Shown piece after piece: positions 11,480 to 24,960 of a stretch of DNA of 64,000 nucleotides. The notes under the pieces are model-generated. The model saw nothing but the letters and a program-made list of their open reading frames with translations, had not been told where the DNA came from and did no database searches. Each line of letters opens with the position of its first letter. Position 1 is the first letter of the stretch. The position numbers and the translations under genes are program-made. Origin of the DNA: Rhododendron vialii (Eukaryota; Streptophyta; Magnoliopsida; Ericales; Ericaceae); assembly GCF_030253575.1 (NCBI RefSeq), contig NC_080566.1, positions 9,185,501-9,249,500 of the forward strand, written 5' to 3'.

Positions 11480-14400
11480 ATGGCGGCGATCCGTTTGCAG
11501 CCGGAAGAGCCTGACGTCTCACAGGCGCGAGCGATAGCCGCAGCCGATCTAATCTCCGACGACGACCGCTCCGTTGCGGCCGACTCCTGGTCCATAAAGA
11601 GCGACTACGGTAGCACTCTCGACGACGATCAGCGCCACGCCGACGCCACCGATGCCCTCTCCGTTGCCGCCCTCCGTGCCGCCTCCGATTACAGGTTTGA
11701 ATACTTGCCAAACATTTCTCGTGCCTTTTCCGATACTGTCTAATATTTGACTTTTTTAGGATATTCAATGGCCCAGGGGTTCTGGACCACACATTGGCGT
11801 GGGATCCACCCCAAGTGATTAGGCCCCACACCAACGAGTGGTCGAGATTCGTGTTCAACCTTGCCCAGGGGCATTGAATAATTTCTCCTTTTAAAGTGTT
11901 CAAGCATACAACGAAGCAGATGAAGAGGGTTTATGGTTTGGGAAATATAGCTTGTTATGTGGATTTGAGTATTTGACCATATTGTTAGGGCACGTGGGGC
12001 TCACTATGGGGTCGGTTTTGTTGATCGGTCCGCTTGATTTGTAGCCTCCGGGATTTAGATCATACGGATTGATCTGGCAAATGTACTTTGTTATTCCATC
12101 ACATTGTTAGATTTATATGATTTTGCAAATAAGGCCATCGAATTATTTGTTGACAATGTGATTGAATCATTATTTGGGCATGTGGGGTTGACCACGGGGT
12201 GGGTTTTGGTGAGGGGTTCGTTTGATTTGTAGCCTCCGGGGTTTAGATCATACGGCTTGATCTGGCAAATGTGGCGTTATTCCTTGACATTGTTAGATTT
12301 ATATGATTTTGCAAATAGGCCATCGAATTAATTGTTGACAATGTGACTGAATTGTTATTGTATGGTTACTCGATCAAGTGATTTTTTCGTGGATGAATGG
12401 AAATGAGGATACGGATCAGTATAATGGAGCCACTGGTGGAGTCCAGGAGTTGATCCGAATGCCTGAAAATTTAGACTTTCGTTGAGGGCGGAAGTTTTTC
12501 AGTATATCTTAGGAGTTATGGGCATCCTCTGATAAGAGACTATGCAGTGAGATAAGAGACTTTGAGAAGCTGATTTGTGTTATGTTCAGAATCATGATAA
12601 CTGTCAATGTCTGATCTGGTAAATGTGATTCGTTTTAGTTATGTTGGGCACCCATGTTCTTGAAAAGGGCCAACTTGATTTATTCTTTGATGGTACTACG
12701 AAGAGGTTGATGTAGATGTATGTCTTTAGATAATAGAGGTCATTGAAGATCGCTGAGCTGATGTGAGTTTATGGTGCTTTTGAAAGTAGAAAATTTGAGT
12801 AAATACTTGGAAAGTAGTGTTGTTTTTTTGGGTGCTTCGGCATTTGAAAGTAGTGTTGTTATGACATTAATATTGCCCCTTACAATTAAATGTTGTATGA
12901 ACAGTTCGGACAAGGAGGAGCCAGATGCTGAAGCAGTGACATCAATGTTGGGCTTCCAGAGCTATTGGAATGCAACATACGCGGATGAGTTGTCCAATTT
13001 TCGCGTACATGGCCATGCCGGGGAAATTTGGTTAGTTTTAGTTCGACTTGTAAATTCTCTCGTTCTCCATTGTATTTGGATGAAAAGAATGAAATGTATG
13101 AAAGCACCACGGCAGCTTCTACGTATCAGTTCTTGTTCTCCATTTTATGTGGTTGAGTCTATGCGGAGAAGGAGACTAGGCCGTGATCTTATTTTGCATG
13201 CGTGTTCCACTTCTGCACCATACCTTCAAATATTTTGCCTCCTACTTTGTACGATAGTTGTCACCTAACTAGTGGAAAGGGCCATCCTATATGGCTGTTA
13301 TAGTTTATACATATACACCTTGGTATATATTTTTTCCCAATTGGTTTTTTTTTTTTGCAAAAGGGGAAGTTATATTGCCTCCTTTCATCATAAATATTGC
13401 ACAATTAGGCAAAAAATTTGGTTTATTGGTTTTCCTTCTCTAGTCATATTGGGTGTTCTTAAAGATTCCTAGGCATTTAAGAGTTCGGATTCTATATTCC
13501 CTTAATCCTTTTATACTTGGGATTAATCACGCTAGTAGTTTCATCCCTGCCAAACTCCAGCTGGAGGCTTCATTATTTGAAGTTAGAAAGTGTGAGGTTG
13601 GTGACGTGGTGGAAGGAATCGGTTTACTAATGGTTTGGTGGTTGGTTGTAGTCCTTAAGATTAGGGATCTGAAGGGTTGAGTTAAGTATTTGGGATTTTC
13701 ATGAATGAGGCTTAAATTTTTTAGGTTCCTTTTAAGTGATTGCTCTTTTGGATCAGTATATGACAGCTGGAAATTCTGCTTATCAAAGGTAAAAAGAAAA
13801 AGAACCAAGGTTGCTTAGAATCCCGCACCTATTGTTTGAATGTTAAGTTGAATTTTAAAGACTAATGCTTTGTTTGCTTTACAACTCAAAAAGAATTTTT
13901 CAAAAAATTCCCCCTAGATTCCCTTTACTTCCAACATTTCTCTCTCTATCTCTCTCCACTTATTACCCCTACTATTTTTCAAAAAAAAAAATTCAAAAAC
14001 CAATCCATACAAGGCATAAGTAAAAGAATTTAGAGTTATGGATTAGGATTTGAGTTGAAATACTCAACCTCAACGGAGTAATAGATAATTCCAATATAGC
14101 AACAAATTGGATCATAGAGCAGATGAAACCTTAAGGAATTATATTAGCTACATTGAATCAAAAGAAGGCTACTTTGAGCTTATTTGGTACTAAACAGGAA
14201 ACTTTGCATCCTTAACTATTGAGATGATTTTAGACCCTTTGCGGACCATGTTTCACGTGCCACAAGCTTAGCCCAAATTTTAGAACCGTAGCCCATAACT
14301 CTGCTGATGTCAAACATAAATGAAATTACCAACTTAGTGTTTGGCTCATAAAACCTAAATAACAACATTCTAACATTCTAGTAACACATTGCAGAGCCCG

Positions 14401-17400
14401 TTCCAGAAACCTTATTTTATAAGTACTTATTTTGGAGCTTTGTTCCACAAAATCAAAATAAGCAGCTTATTTTCATATTTTCAAACTCAAAAATAATGTA
14501 AATGAAAAATAATTTTTCAATTTTTTTTGCACCGTATTAAAGATCTCAATGAGATCTATCAAACAAGATCCATAGTGATAGAAAAATTATTTGCGTAAAC
14601 ACATGATTTTTGAGCTTGAAATTACCTTTTTAAAAAATAAGTACTTATTCACCCTTTTGTGGAACACACCTTATTATTAGACAAAAAATAAGTTCTTATT
14701 CCGGTTCTGGAACGGGCCCTGACTACATTTTGTGCATAGATTAAGTACTCTCTATCCATAAATTTAATGCAAAACAAGATTTCCCTAGTTTCGCAGAGCC
14801 CAACTTGAAGTTAGAGATTTGCCTTTTTCGTGTCAGTATGGTATGCATCAGTTGTCTAATGTCTACACTACAAATTTTAGAACATAAATTAAATGGTCTG
14901 CAACAAATCTTTAATTTTCTGTGTGTTTGCAGCATACAAGTATCTGATGATTTTCCTTCCGTGAATTTCATTTTGTTTTTCTTCATATTGTATTTCTTTG
15001 TCAGATCTATGTAGTATTTCCTTGATATGATATCATGGCTTTGGCAGTATGCAAATTGGAATCTTTTTGTTTCCTTGAAGCAGCCAGATGAAAACACTCT
15101 TAGAGTTGCGTGGATCTTCATATAGGATTCGTGGTAATGCTTACATGAATTGTGGTAATATGTTGTTAGTGAATCTCTTCATGTAAATCCCTTGGAAATG
15201 TATTGTTGGTAAAAATGTTTAGCTGTAAGGTCACGGTTATGTCTTGTCAGTCGTTCTTATGGTGAATCTATCGTATTAATGTGCTTTAGTGTTGTAAATT
15301 TCCATTTTTCCGAGCTAAGTAGTTAAAGAAACTGGGATCATAAAAGGTTTTTGTACTATTATCGTAGTTTTTTCATCCAAGTCTACTTACTTGAAAGTCA
15401 ACTATTGAATTTTATCCACTGTTTCTGTAGGTTTGGGGCTGAGGTTATGGAGACTGTAGCCTCTTGGACCAAAAGCTTATGCACTGACATTTGTCAAGGC
15501 CATTTGCTGAATCCTGTTGATGATGAAGAATTAGGGTCCGTTGAACAGAGTTGTAAAGATTTGATCAGTTGGAGTGTACTTGACATTGGGACTGGAAATG
15601 GTCTGCTACTACAAGAACTCGCTAAGCAAGGGTATGCTAAATTTTGTCTGCTGTACTTTTCTTCTGTACAAATTTCAGTTTTCAGAATAGTTAATTCTTA
15701 GTAGCTGAGGTTGTTAAGCTCCAAATTTATGTAGTTGGTCATCATTTATGATGCAATATAGGTGATAAGAGAAGCTGATCTTATGGGATGACATAGGACC
15801 ATCACCTTGGTTAGTTCAAATCATTTAGACTTTTGATTTTTTGTATCAGGTTCAATGATCTTAGTGGAACTGATTACAGTGAAGGAGCAGTTGACCTTGC
15901 TCGAAGTCTTGCTGATCGTGATGGATTCACCGATATTAAATTTCTGGTATGACGGAACTTTGAACCACATTGGAATGATGACCTTTCTATATATGTTATG
16001 TCTTGAATTTCTTTCCAGGAGTGTTATGTAATCTTGAATTTGAGGTATCGGCAAGTCCACCTTGTTTTTCTATCGGCATTGCACTAAAATGCAGTTGCTC
16101 CAATATTAGACTAATCTGGAGTGAGCTTCATCTCATTACAGATAACCTTTAGGCGTGGACAATAGGAAAACCACCCAAAATACAGTTTCAACCCCAGTAA
16201 AAGGCTCTGCGAGCAATGTTGGATAAGAATAAATTGATATCAAGTAATGAAGGATAATAAATGACTCCAGCTTAGGAGCTGTGGATAAGGTTTAATTCTT
16301 GTTGCAGCTTTTTAAAAAGTGGTTGAATAATTTTTTATCAAGTGAATGTCTAGATTGTCCTTACAAAAGTTTTAAAGAGGCACTCTGGCAACTAAGTGTG
16401 ATTTTGTCCTTAAGTCTTAACAGCTCCAAACAAATAGAAAATCTGCAAGTTGTAGCTCAAATTTGTATAACTTCTTTAGGTCCTAGAAAAGAAAATTGAG
16501 TATAAGAGCAAGTCCACCCATACATGCCAAAATGGCATTGATAAATGGCAGCCCTGACATGCGACACGACACGAACACTTTGACACGTAAATGTCCAAAA
16601 CTTGGACATGACACGTGGGGGACATGTTCAGGACTATATATGTGTAATTTATTGTATAAATACAAAACAAGAAAACTAGTCTCTATTTACCTTCAAAGTA
16701 CCATATATACTGTTTTCCTCCCTTATTTGTACATAATTGTTGTGCATATTGATGCTGTGGACTATCAATGAAGGAAGCGTGGTAATGTGCATAGAAATTG
16801 AATTGGGTCTCTAGGCTTGTGATGCTAGTGGCTTTGATTTGGGGGCAAGGTTGGCAGCAAAACAAGTATAAGAACGGGGGGGGGGGGTGTTTGGGTGGAG
16901 GCGGAGGCGGCACTGTTTAGTGGTATTCTGAGCAGCCACTTTATGCATATTGCCAAAGGTTAGGTGTGTGTCCAATCCTCCCCCGCCCATACCCCCAATG
17001 ATTGGGGAGTACATGGGTTCTGTTGTTGTTGATCTGTACATAATTGATCAACAATAAGTGTTTGATCACTCAAACATACATTTATAGTTATACTGAATCA
17101 TCCATCATCTACCACACAAAAGAACACCCTTGCGAGTGTTCATAGAGTGTGCTAAGAGTTTCTGTAGAGTATCCTAGAGTGTTCTCGAGTATCCAAATGA
17201 AAAAGTTCAGGAAAAAAAGAAGAAGACATTTCTGATTTGAGTGTCGAAATGTGTCCGGAGAGGGTCTTTGTCCATCAAGTGTCCGACACCGGTGCAGGAC
17301 CTCCAGTGAAGTGTCCATGCTACATAAGGTATTACATTCTGGGAAACATGAATTGATATTACCAGATTTCTTGCCTCAAATACACGAGACTATAACTCCC

Positions 17401-19109
17401 CCGTAATTTTTGCTCTTTGAACCTGTTAACTTTGATAATTCCATTGGTGCTTTAGAGTAACTTTGTAGGGAGAAGAAAATGACAAAACTAGATGACAATA
17501 CTTTGCATTCACAAGATAGTGAAGCTACTCCTTTCTTAGAATACTCATGTAAATAAAATGGGGGAAATTGCTGAAAGGTCCCTCTAAACAGCTTAATCAT
17601 TAATCAAGGACATTCAAAAGGGACTAGAGGGACACAGGGCTCAGGAAGCAGTCAAACAATAGGCATGGAATCCGCTAGAAAATTCTATCCATGTTAGTGA
17701 GTTATTTATGAAATTATAATCTTTATCTATTATAGAAATATACAGTGCATGTAGTATGTACATCATGCGTCATTGTGAGATGGTAAGTAAATCTTGTATA
17801 TCGACTCTAACAAGAAAACATAAGTAATATACCATGCATGAATAGGATGGCAAGTATACATAACTGCATTATACCTTTCATCCTCCTCTCTCTCGTTTAA
17901 TTATTATTTTTGAACAGTCTCTTCTGCAATTATTAGTTTCTTAGTCCTAGTCACCCAAGCAGTATTGCACAAGGTGTAAAAAAAGTGTCATTGTGTCTGT
18001 CATGTGTTCGAATTAAGATTTTTATTTCTTTCTTATGAATACGCGTCCAAGAAGTGCTGCTCTCAAATGCAGACACGGGAATCATCTTCTTCTAACTGTC
18101 CATTCCTTTTCTGATTGCTTTGCGAGTTAATTTTTGTTTAGCCCTGATTTGGTTCCAGGTTGACGATGTTCTTGAGTCAAAATTAGAAAGGAAGTACCAG
18201 CTTGTCATGGATAAGGGGACTCTAGATGCGATTGGTCTGCATCCAGATGGCCCTATCAAAAGGTGAGTGCCATCCTGAACTGCATTTGCTCATTCATTCA
18301 AAATTTGTGATCCAGAATGCCCACTTCAATAACTGATGTACGCTATCAAGTACTATTTTTTTCTTCTTCACCAGTCCCCTATTTTCCATGTATTCTCAAT
18401 CAATAGTTTTTTTTTTTGTTTGGCATTTCTGTTCACTGACCTGAACACGTGATCGTTGTGCATTTGTACTGAATGAACTTCATTACTCTTGTTCAGGATC
18501 ATGTATTGGGATTCCGTCTCGAGGTTGGTGTTGCCTGGTGGAATATTGGTAAGCATCTCCATTGCTCTTGTATCCCCCTACTTTGAATTCAGCCTCTCCT
18601 ACTTGCCATACTTTTTCGTTGACTTGTGCTTAGAGTTATTTTCTTGTGAAGTCCTACCCTCCTACGTGCTACGATAATAAAGGAAAAAATCATTCAAATG
18701 TAATTGTATCTTGTGCATATTGAAGCTTTTTTCTGATTCGTTATATCCTGATTTACTCGTGTTGCCTCCTTGCGAATATGTGTTGAACTTAAATCCAAAA
18801 TTCTAACTCTTTAAGTATTTCCTGGACAAAATGGCATTTTCCACTGCACTTAGTTATCTTTCATTCTTATTGATTGTATGGCAGGTGATTACATCGTGTA
18901 ATAGTACAAAAGATGAATTGGTTCTAGAAGTGGATAACTTCAACCAGAGAAGTATCGGTACCTCCCAAGAACCTGGGACGGTCGGGGATCAAGAGGTGGG
19001 CAGAGATCCTCCGTTTCGTTACCTCGACCATGTCCGTTCATACCCAACATTCATGTTTGGAGGATCCATAGGATCACGTGTTGCAACTGTAGCATTTCAG
19101 AGGAACTGA
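11480..19109 (+). CDS. EFM4/METTL10-type protein-lysine methyltransferase (EEF1AKMT2 family)
   Basis: A seven-exon gene. Coding exons are 11480-11694, 12905-13030, 15431-15631, 15850-15946, 18159-18262, 18497-18548 and 18885-19109 (TGA). All introns are GT-AG and the frame is kept throughout, giving 339 aa. Residues 1-72 are an acidic, Ala/Ser/Asp-rich leader. The family block 'SYWNATYADELSNFRVHGH' spans exon 2. 'EIWFG' is rebuilt across the exon 2/3 junction. The S-adenosylmethionine motif I is LDIGTGNG at 164-171, the ribose-binding acidic residue is in 'LSGTDYSEGA' (D189), and 'LVMDKGTLDAIGL' lies at 228-240. The C-terminal 'FRYLDHVRSYPTFMFGG' closes the fold. Known family members methylate a lysine of elongation factor 1A in the cytosol; that substrate is inferred here. 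Intron 1 contains a tandem duplication and intron 2 a Tourist-like MITE. The ATG is preceded by a pyrimidine-rich leader. The gene appears intact. Confidence 0.93.
11980..12355. repeat. Tandem duplication of 188 bp inside intron 1
   Basis: The block running from 'gtggggctcac' through 'ttgtagcctccggg', 'gatctggcaaatgt' and 'gccatcgaatta' occurs twice with a period of 188 bp and a few percent to ten percent divergence. It is non-coding. Confidence 0.75.
14393..14721. mobile_element. Tourist-like MITE in intron 2 of the methyltransferase gene
   Basis: The left end 'agagcccgttccagaaacc' and right end 'ccggttctggaacgggccct' form a terminal inverted repeat. The interior shares 'ttttttttgcaccgtatt' and 'aaacacatgatttttgag' with 2436-2651, so it belongs to the same family. 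It lies between coding exons 2 and 3 and does not touch a splice site. Confidence 0.65.
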
Positions 19110-21773
19110 TACCAGTAATTTTCAATTGTGGCTAGGTCATCTCTGTCAAGTGGGGTTTTTGTTGTTGGTGGTTTTAGGTTTTATTTGGGTGCGCATTTGT
19201 GGTCAAGGAAGTGGAAGCAACTGATCTTTGAAATGTACGAATCTACTGAAAAATGCTTTCCAAGCCGATCTGTGTAAATTTGACCTTGTTCTGGATTTGA
19301 AGTACTGCCCTTGAATCTGGACCCTGAACCATGGTTTATTGCTTGCTTAATTTCCACAGTTCTGTTTCAGAGGATTGGGTTAACATAATGAATGTAATTG
19401 TCCTGAGATTTATTGACCAGCAGACTTGCATCCGAATGCAGTATCAATTATTATCTAGGGTTGAGGCTTCTGTTTGAGAGGCATGGATTCATACATTTGC
19501 CGAATTTCCAAACCAGACTTGTAATGGTGAAATTTTCTCTTAGCCATCATGTTAACAGTAGAATACATTCACCACCATTCTTGCCATTAGTTCAAGAGTA
19601 ATTATTCAGCATTCCCGGAACCATTTACGTAGCGAAGTGACATTATCATTCACTTTTGTTGGGTGGCTGAGAGACAAAGAGTGACCTACATTGTGTGATG
19701 ACGATATTTTATTTGCAAGGAGTATCACATGGCAATGTCACATGGTACTCACAGTTAAATGCCTATAAAACTTAGTTTAGTAGTTGTGTTAATACCGCCT
19801 TCGGACTGGATTTTTCTTCCTCATCGAAGTCACATTCCCTAGGCAACAGCAGTCTGTTCTGTGTAGTTTTTCCTTCCATTTGTATTTGAGCATTGAAGGA
19901 GGCAACAACAGTTTGTTCTGCGTAGTTTTTCCTTCCATTTGTATTTGTGCATTGAAGTTATGATAGTTGGTAGAGGTGTTATGGACGGTTCATGTTTAAC
20001 GTCATGTCTAGTCTGTACAAGTTGTTCGTGCATATATCGATGCTAGTTCAAGTTGATTTTTTCAGAAAGTCATTTTGAGCAAGAAGTGCGGGATGAATGG
20101 TTTGGATCACTGTTGTAGACCCATCATCGGACCCAAAAAATTAGTAAAATTCTGAGGATGGATTAATGGAGATGAGCTAAGCCCTGCAAAATGGTAAGAG
20201 TAGTAGTTGACTGCTGATTTCATGTCTCTGTATTATCAAACATATATGGCGACTTCAGCTCTATATTAAATCATTTTTCTATGCATCTACTGCTGGCATT
20301 CAAAGGTTAGCACTCTACTGTGATAGGAATTGATCAACAACTTCAACAGATCACGACAGAAATGCCCTTCCGTTATTACTTTTAGATTAGAATTGTATAC
20401 AAATTTGTTTCATCAGAAAGTCTTTTCATTAGCTTAATATGAAATTGGTTACATATTCACGTAACAGTGACATTTAGATTAAATCAGGGGCGGTTCTAGG
20501 ATTCGGTTTAGCGGTGGTGACAAGTACTAGAAAGTTATTATATACATGTACGAAATACTATATGAAATAAAAACATTTATTTCGGTTGAAAATCTATCAG
20601 GTTTAGTTTACATTTGTTTTGTGGAGCTATATTATTATCTTTTCTTTTTGAAAGTGGTACCATATATATATATTATCTACTTACACACAAATCTAAGTTA
20701 ATTTTTTCATTTTCTTTGGCTTCATACCCAATTGATCCAACGATATAACAGAAAAATCCGATTAGGCGTAAAGAAATATGAAAATTAGTGTATTTTTCAA
20801 ACCCGCGGAGTTTGCTTGAACCGCTCGTACCGGTAAAGCCGGCCATAGATATAATATAGCCGCCCATGAATAAAGTATCAAGGGCACTTGTAGATATTAC
20901 CCTATCAAAAATAAAAATAAAAAACATATATAAATGTTCAGTTCGGCACTCCTTTGAGGCAACTCTAAGATTTAAGTCCGGTAATTAATACCCAATAAAT
21001 ACATGTGGGTAGAAGGGTCATTTGTACATCGATTTTTTTTTTTTTTCAATTCAAAATACCCTCATGAGGGCAAAGTTATAAGAACAAAAAGATACAATAC
21101 AAGGTTTCATATTTCAAGCTCCAAACATAATATAGGTGCAGTAGAGTCCACTAAAGATTGATGTGCGATGGCGGTGACAATGCTGCTATCCAACGCATAT
21201 GTGGAGTCCGATTTATCTATTTCTTCAACCAAAATAGAGCTCCATAAACCGGAGCTAGAATCATCAATAACTCGTTCTTTTCTGAGATAGCTAAGAGCAA
21301 GTTTGCTCTTAACTTTTACGAGCGCGCTACTTCGAAACTGCTAAAGTCAAGATCTCGCAAAATATAATAACATGTGACAAGGTGGTGCTCCACTTGATAA
21401 GAAAAAATTACTCCCAAAAAATGACTTAAGTCATGCATCTTGGTGCCAAATTGGCAACATGTCACATCATCTAGGCCCAACACTTTTGCATAATAGAAGT
21501 GACACGGGTTTGATCTAATGGCCAGTCCGGATTTTGAGGTTGATCTAAAATGACACCAAATCGATGTATCAACAATGTAATTTTTCGACCTTTCGACATA
21601 ATGTCTTTGGTGAAGTACACCCATAGGTGCAGTTGCTCTAAAATTCTAGTCAACAAGAAGCAATGAAAACCCCTAATATATTAGTAAGGAACTTTCATTC
21701 TGAAAGTTATCTATATAGTATATTACAGATAGGAGAAAGGACTGCATGATCTAATGCTTTAAGCCACTTTTCT
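19110..21773. other. 3' flank of the methyltransferase gene and spacer up to gene copy A
   Basis: The first 600 bases are likely 3' UTR and downstream sequence of the methyltransferase gene. A 58-bp unit is tandemly repeated at 19840-19956. 20490-20990 carries a dispersed repeat ('tatagccgccca' and 'aaatgttca' blocks) found again at 24960-25150. No gene is visible. Confidence 0.5.
19840..19956. repeat. Two tandem copies of a 58-bp unit
   Basis: The unit beginning 'aggcaaca' and containing 'tttttccttccatttgtatt' is present twice in direct orientation with only a few substitutions. It lies downstream of the methyltransferase stop codon. Confidence 0.8.
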
Positions 21774-22613
21774 TCATTGGCATAAATGAGCCAAGAGGGA
21801 AAAAAGGCAAAGGCAAAGAGTCCCAGTACCAATGGTGAGGCCAAGAGTTCCAAGAGCCATTCCAGAAATTTCAAAAAACTTGCTAATGTTGTGCTTGGAA
21901 TGGTAGCCAGTTGCATAATTCCATCCATTTTCACTTCTGAAACACCTTTCCAATCTCTCTTTCATCCTAACTTCTTCTATCCTCTCCCTCAGAATGCTCA
22001 TATTTGCATCAATACCTGATTTTCCTATAAAAGCAAACAACTATATATAATTAGCAATTTAGCATACTAACCGAAAAAAGTAAAAAATAGACATAGCGAA
22101 GAGCCTGCATGGTTTAAATGATCGTATCGGGATAGATATCGGGTGAGATGATCAATTACATAACGACCGTTGGGTTGATAAATCGCGACGTTTTTGGAAT
22201 TCACAGGACTTCACACCAGATCAAAGGGATACCCATATAAAAAAATAATAGGGAAAGCAGTTGAAAAGCACGTATAACACACAAGAGCATGGAATCACAT
22301 GGTGCAATTAACCAATGTGGGATACGTTTGTAGTCGCTGCTATTGATCCAACATAACGGAACGACACTCCTCGGGGACATCCGATAAAATTGGAACGACA
22401 CTACTAATATAAGAGGTCAAAAGTGCCTAGCTAAATATCAACAAATACCATCCATATCAGCCGATATAAACACATTACTTCTCTTTCTTAAATGGACTTA
22501 CCTTCATCTCTACAGCCCTCAGCTCTTGTTTGCAGGGACGACGGCCGGGTACCGATTTGCTTCCCAGGTGGCATAGCTAGAAGATACCGGAAAGCAGGTA
22601 GAGAAGAAGCCAT
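21774..22613 (-). CDS. Small transit-peptide-like membrane protein, tandem copy A (function unknown)
   Basis: A two-exon minus-strand gene. Exon 1 is 22613-22502 and exon 2 is 22024-21774, joined over a GT-AG intron to give 120 aa. The N terminus (MASSLPAFRYLL..., Ser/Arg-rich, no acidic residues until about residue 31) looks like a plastid or mitochondrial transit peptide. A highly conserved charged block follows, containing 'GIDANMSILRERIEEVRMKE' and then 'RLERCFRSENGWNYATGY'. A hydrophobic Gly/Leu segment near the C terminus (GMALGTLGLTIGTGTLCLCL) could span a membrane. Three paralogues follow at 32.3-31.8, 37.3-36.3 and 40.9-39.9 kb. I do not recognise a named family and assign no function. 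This copy has a Phe where the others have Cys in 'ERCCR'. Confidence 0.83.
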
Positions 22614-22995
22614 ATTACTGTAGCTTCTCATCGAGTTTTGGTGTGATCAAACTCTTCTAACAAATCAAAGTTCTAATAAGAAACAAAATGTTTTGACAAC
22701 AAATTAAGGTTAGTTTCAACAGATTTTGAGCAATCTGAGGTGGGTTTTGCCAGGTGAGGTTTCTGTCTCGGTTCCTCTAATAAGCCTTGTTGGGTTTTCT
22801 TGTTTTGTTTTTACGTTTTGGTAGTGATAAGATCATGGTTTGTTGTCCGTTTTATAAGTGCCAAAGAAGTTTCAACGTTGAACTGGTTACTATAAAATTG
22901 GGTTGGCAAAAAAATAAAATAAAAAAGTTCTGGTCCAGTTTGTAGTATCCTCCAGTATGGTCCAATTTCTGGCTTTTACGGGCTCATTCTTGCCC

Positions 22996-23217
22996 GAGTG
23001 TAATTTTGTTCACCCTCCTTAAAAGAGGGTGAACATTACCCTCGCTCTCATTGGTTGAAATGGTGTGAACTCCACCACAAAGTGATGTCATGCTTACCAT
23101 GCAATACACCTTTTGGTAAGCATGACATCACTTTGTAGAGGAGTTTATATCATTTCAACCAATAGGAAGGAGAGTAATGTTTATCTTCTTAAGTGGAGGA
23201 TGAACAAAACTCAACTC
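22996..23217. mobile_element. Inverted-repeat MITE
   Basis: The arms run from 'gagtgtaattttgttcaccc' to its imperfect reverse complement ending at 23217. The inner parts, 'aagtgatgtcatgcttacca' and 'tggtaagcatgacatcactt', are perfectly complementary around a 14-base loop. It is non-coding. Confidence 0.8.
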
Positions 23218-23668
23218 TGCTTGCCCCCAACAATGATCGGAACGAGTAAAAATTAACTTGATCGGATACCGATAACTATGTCAACAGCTTACGTTTGTTA
23301 AAGACAAATGAACCGTTTAAATTGTCATTGTCCATTTTTATAGCCTACATAAGTGAGTTGTTGACATATGGAATGTGTTCGATCACACCAAAGTTTTACA
23401 GGGACATACATTTGTGTGAGATCTAAAATATGAACCGTTTCGATCATTGTTGTAGACCTGGGAAGAGCCCAACGACCCGAAACTGGACCGTACTAGAGGA
23501 CAAAAAATTGGACCAGAACTTGGTCCCCCTATCGACAATCAAATGGAAGATTAAAACAAGTCCAACGAGGGCAAATAGTACTAATAAGTAACAACCAACT
23601 AGGTTTAGAAAAATGAGAGGATTTGGTTAGGTGACGTCAGAATATATGTGAATGCAGATTTTCTCAAG

Positions 23669-23840
23669 TTTTTTTTTTTTCCAATATTGTATACATTAGT
23701 GGAAGTTAGTGGGGTGTTAGAGTTAGCTCAGGGGGTCCAAAGATTATCCATAGCCTGGCCCCAAAGCCCGCCCCTCATGGGACTCGAACCGAGGTCTCCA
23801 CGGAGGGGGAAATGAGACAACCAACTGCACTAAAGGTAGG
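23669..23840 (-). mobile_element. tRNA-derived SINE
   Basis: Read on the minus strand it has an A-box-like 'TAGTGCAGTTGG', a B box GGTTCGAGTCC, a tRNA-unrelated body and a 3' end 'tatacaatattgg' followed by an A tail (T run at 23669-23680). The same body and end recur at 49131-49318. I could not identify target-site duplications for this copy. Confidence 0.75.
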
Positions 23841-24960
23841 AGTAGGGAGAAGTTTTTGGGTGCCGAGCGGGTACTACGTGGCGGTACCCATCCGCGATCC
23901 GAACCGTCCAAACATGTTTTGGACAGCTCAAATTTATTCCCCCTCTCTCCTCTCTCCCCTCACCCCACACTCTCTCTCCTCTTTTTCTCTATCTAAAATT
24001 CGAACAGTTCAAAACACGTTTGGATGGTGAAATTATTAGTGTTTACTATTGAGTACTGTTGTTGTAAATTATTAATCAGTAATAATGTTGTAATGATATA
24101 TATAGTACGTAAAGGTTTGTAGACTAGGCTAAAAGTCCATGTTAGTCTGGCACCAATTATATGTAGCAGTACTATTTCCTGATGTCATGCATGACGCATC
24201 TGGCTGCCTCCTTACGCCTATAAAAGGAGAGCATCACCCCTGTAAATTAATCAAGTTAGAAAGCCCGTCTAGATCGCCGACGGGATACCACGTGTGTGAT
24301 ACCCTACCGGCACCCAAAAATTTCTCAGGAGTAGGACTTTAGCGGTGGAGGAATCTTGGCCGTTCATACAAATTAAACTTTTTTTTTTTTTTATCACTTT
24401 GAAATTATAAGCTAATTTGTTTTGTCTAATTAGAAATTGAAGTTTTCCCCATATTTTTAAACCCTTTTTTTGGGGGGCTGTAAAACAAAAAATAGCGTCG
24501 GAGGGGCTGTAAAACGAGCAATTCTCAGGACGCACGTGGAACTCAAACAAAGTGGTGGAGCCATGGTTTAGGTTCGGGGGTGGCGTTGTTTAATAAGAAT
24601 CTGCTAGTATTATCGTATATTTTAGCTAAAATACGAAGAAAAAGATTACGTGTACGGTTGCTAGATTTAGTTTTTGTTAAAACAAAATTAAGAGCTTGGT
24701 TCTATTCTCATGTGGTCCATAACGAAAGTCATTTGAGATATTTTTTTTAATCATATGAACCACACATCTTTGAAATAGCTATCTTTTCAATATATGTTTA
24801 AAAAATCAAGTGGTTTGGATGCTGGTAATTACCTAATCCTGTAAAATGAACTTCTTTTGAAACCGGGGGTGCCCTATGCTGCAACGCCCCACCAACGAGC
24901 TCTGCTCTACTCACACATTGAACGATTTCAAATATGTCTCTATCTGGACATTGTGTTCCA

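Larger units (their letters stand above)
22614..24960. other. Upstream region of copy A, with MITEs and a SINE
   Basis: This region shares several blocks with the upstream region of copy B (for example near 23540-23660 versus 33290-33420, and 24335-24400 versus 33445-33520), so it belongs to the same segmental duplication. It has been broken up by the inverted-repeat element at 22996-23217 and the SINE at 23669-23840. A further MITE-like repeat may lie at 23850-24320, whose ends share 'gggtgccgagcgggtac'-type sequence with 28920-29130. No gene is seen. Confidence 0.5.

Noticed and set aside
21707..21934. 75 aa minus-strand frame over copy A exon 2, with counterparts in copies B and D
   Set aside because: It is an alternate phase of the real exon. 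Its recurrence in the paralogues follows from DNA similarity, and the real frame has the conserved core and a fitting first exon.
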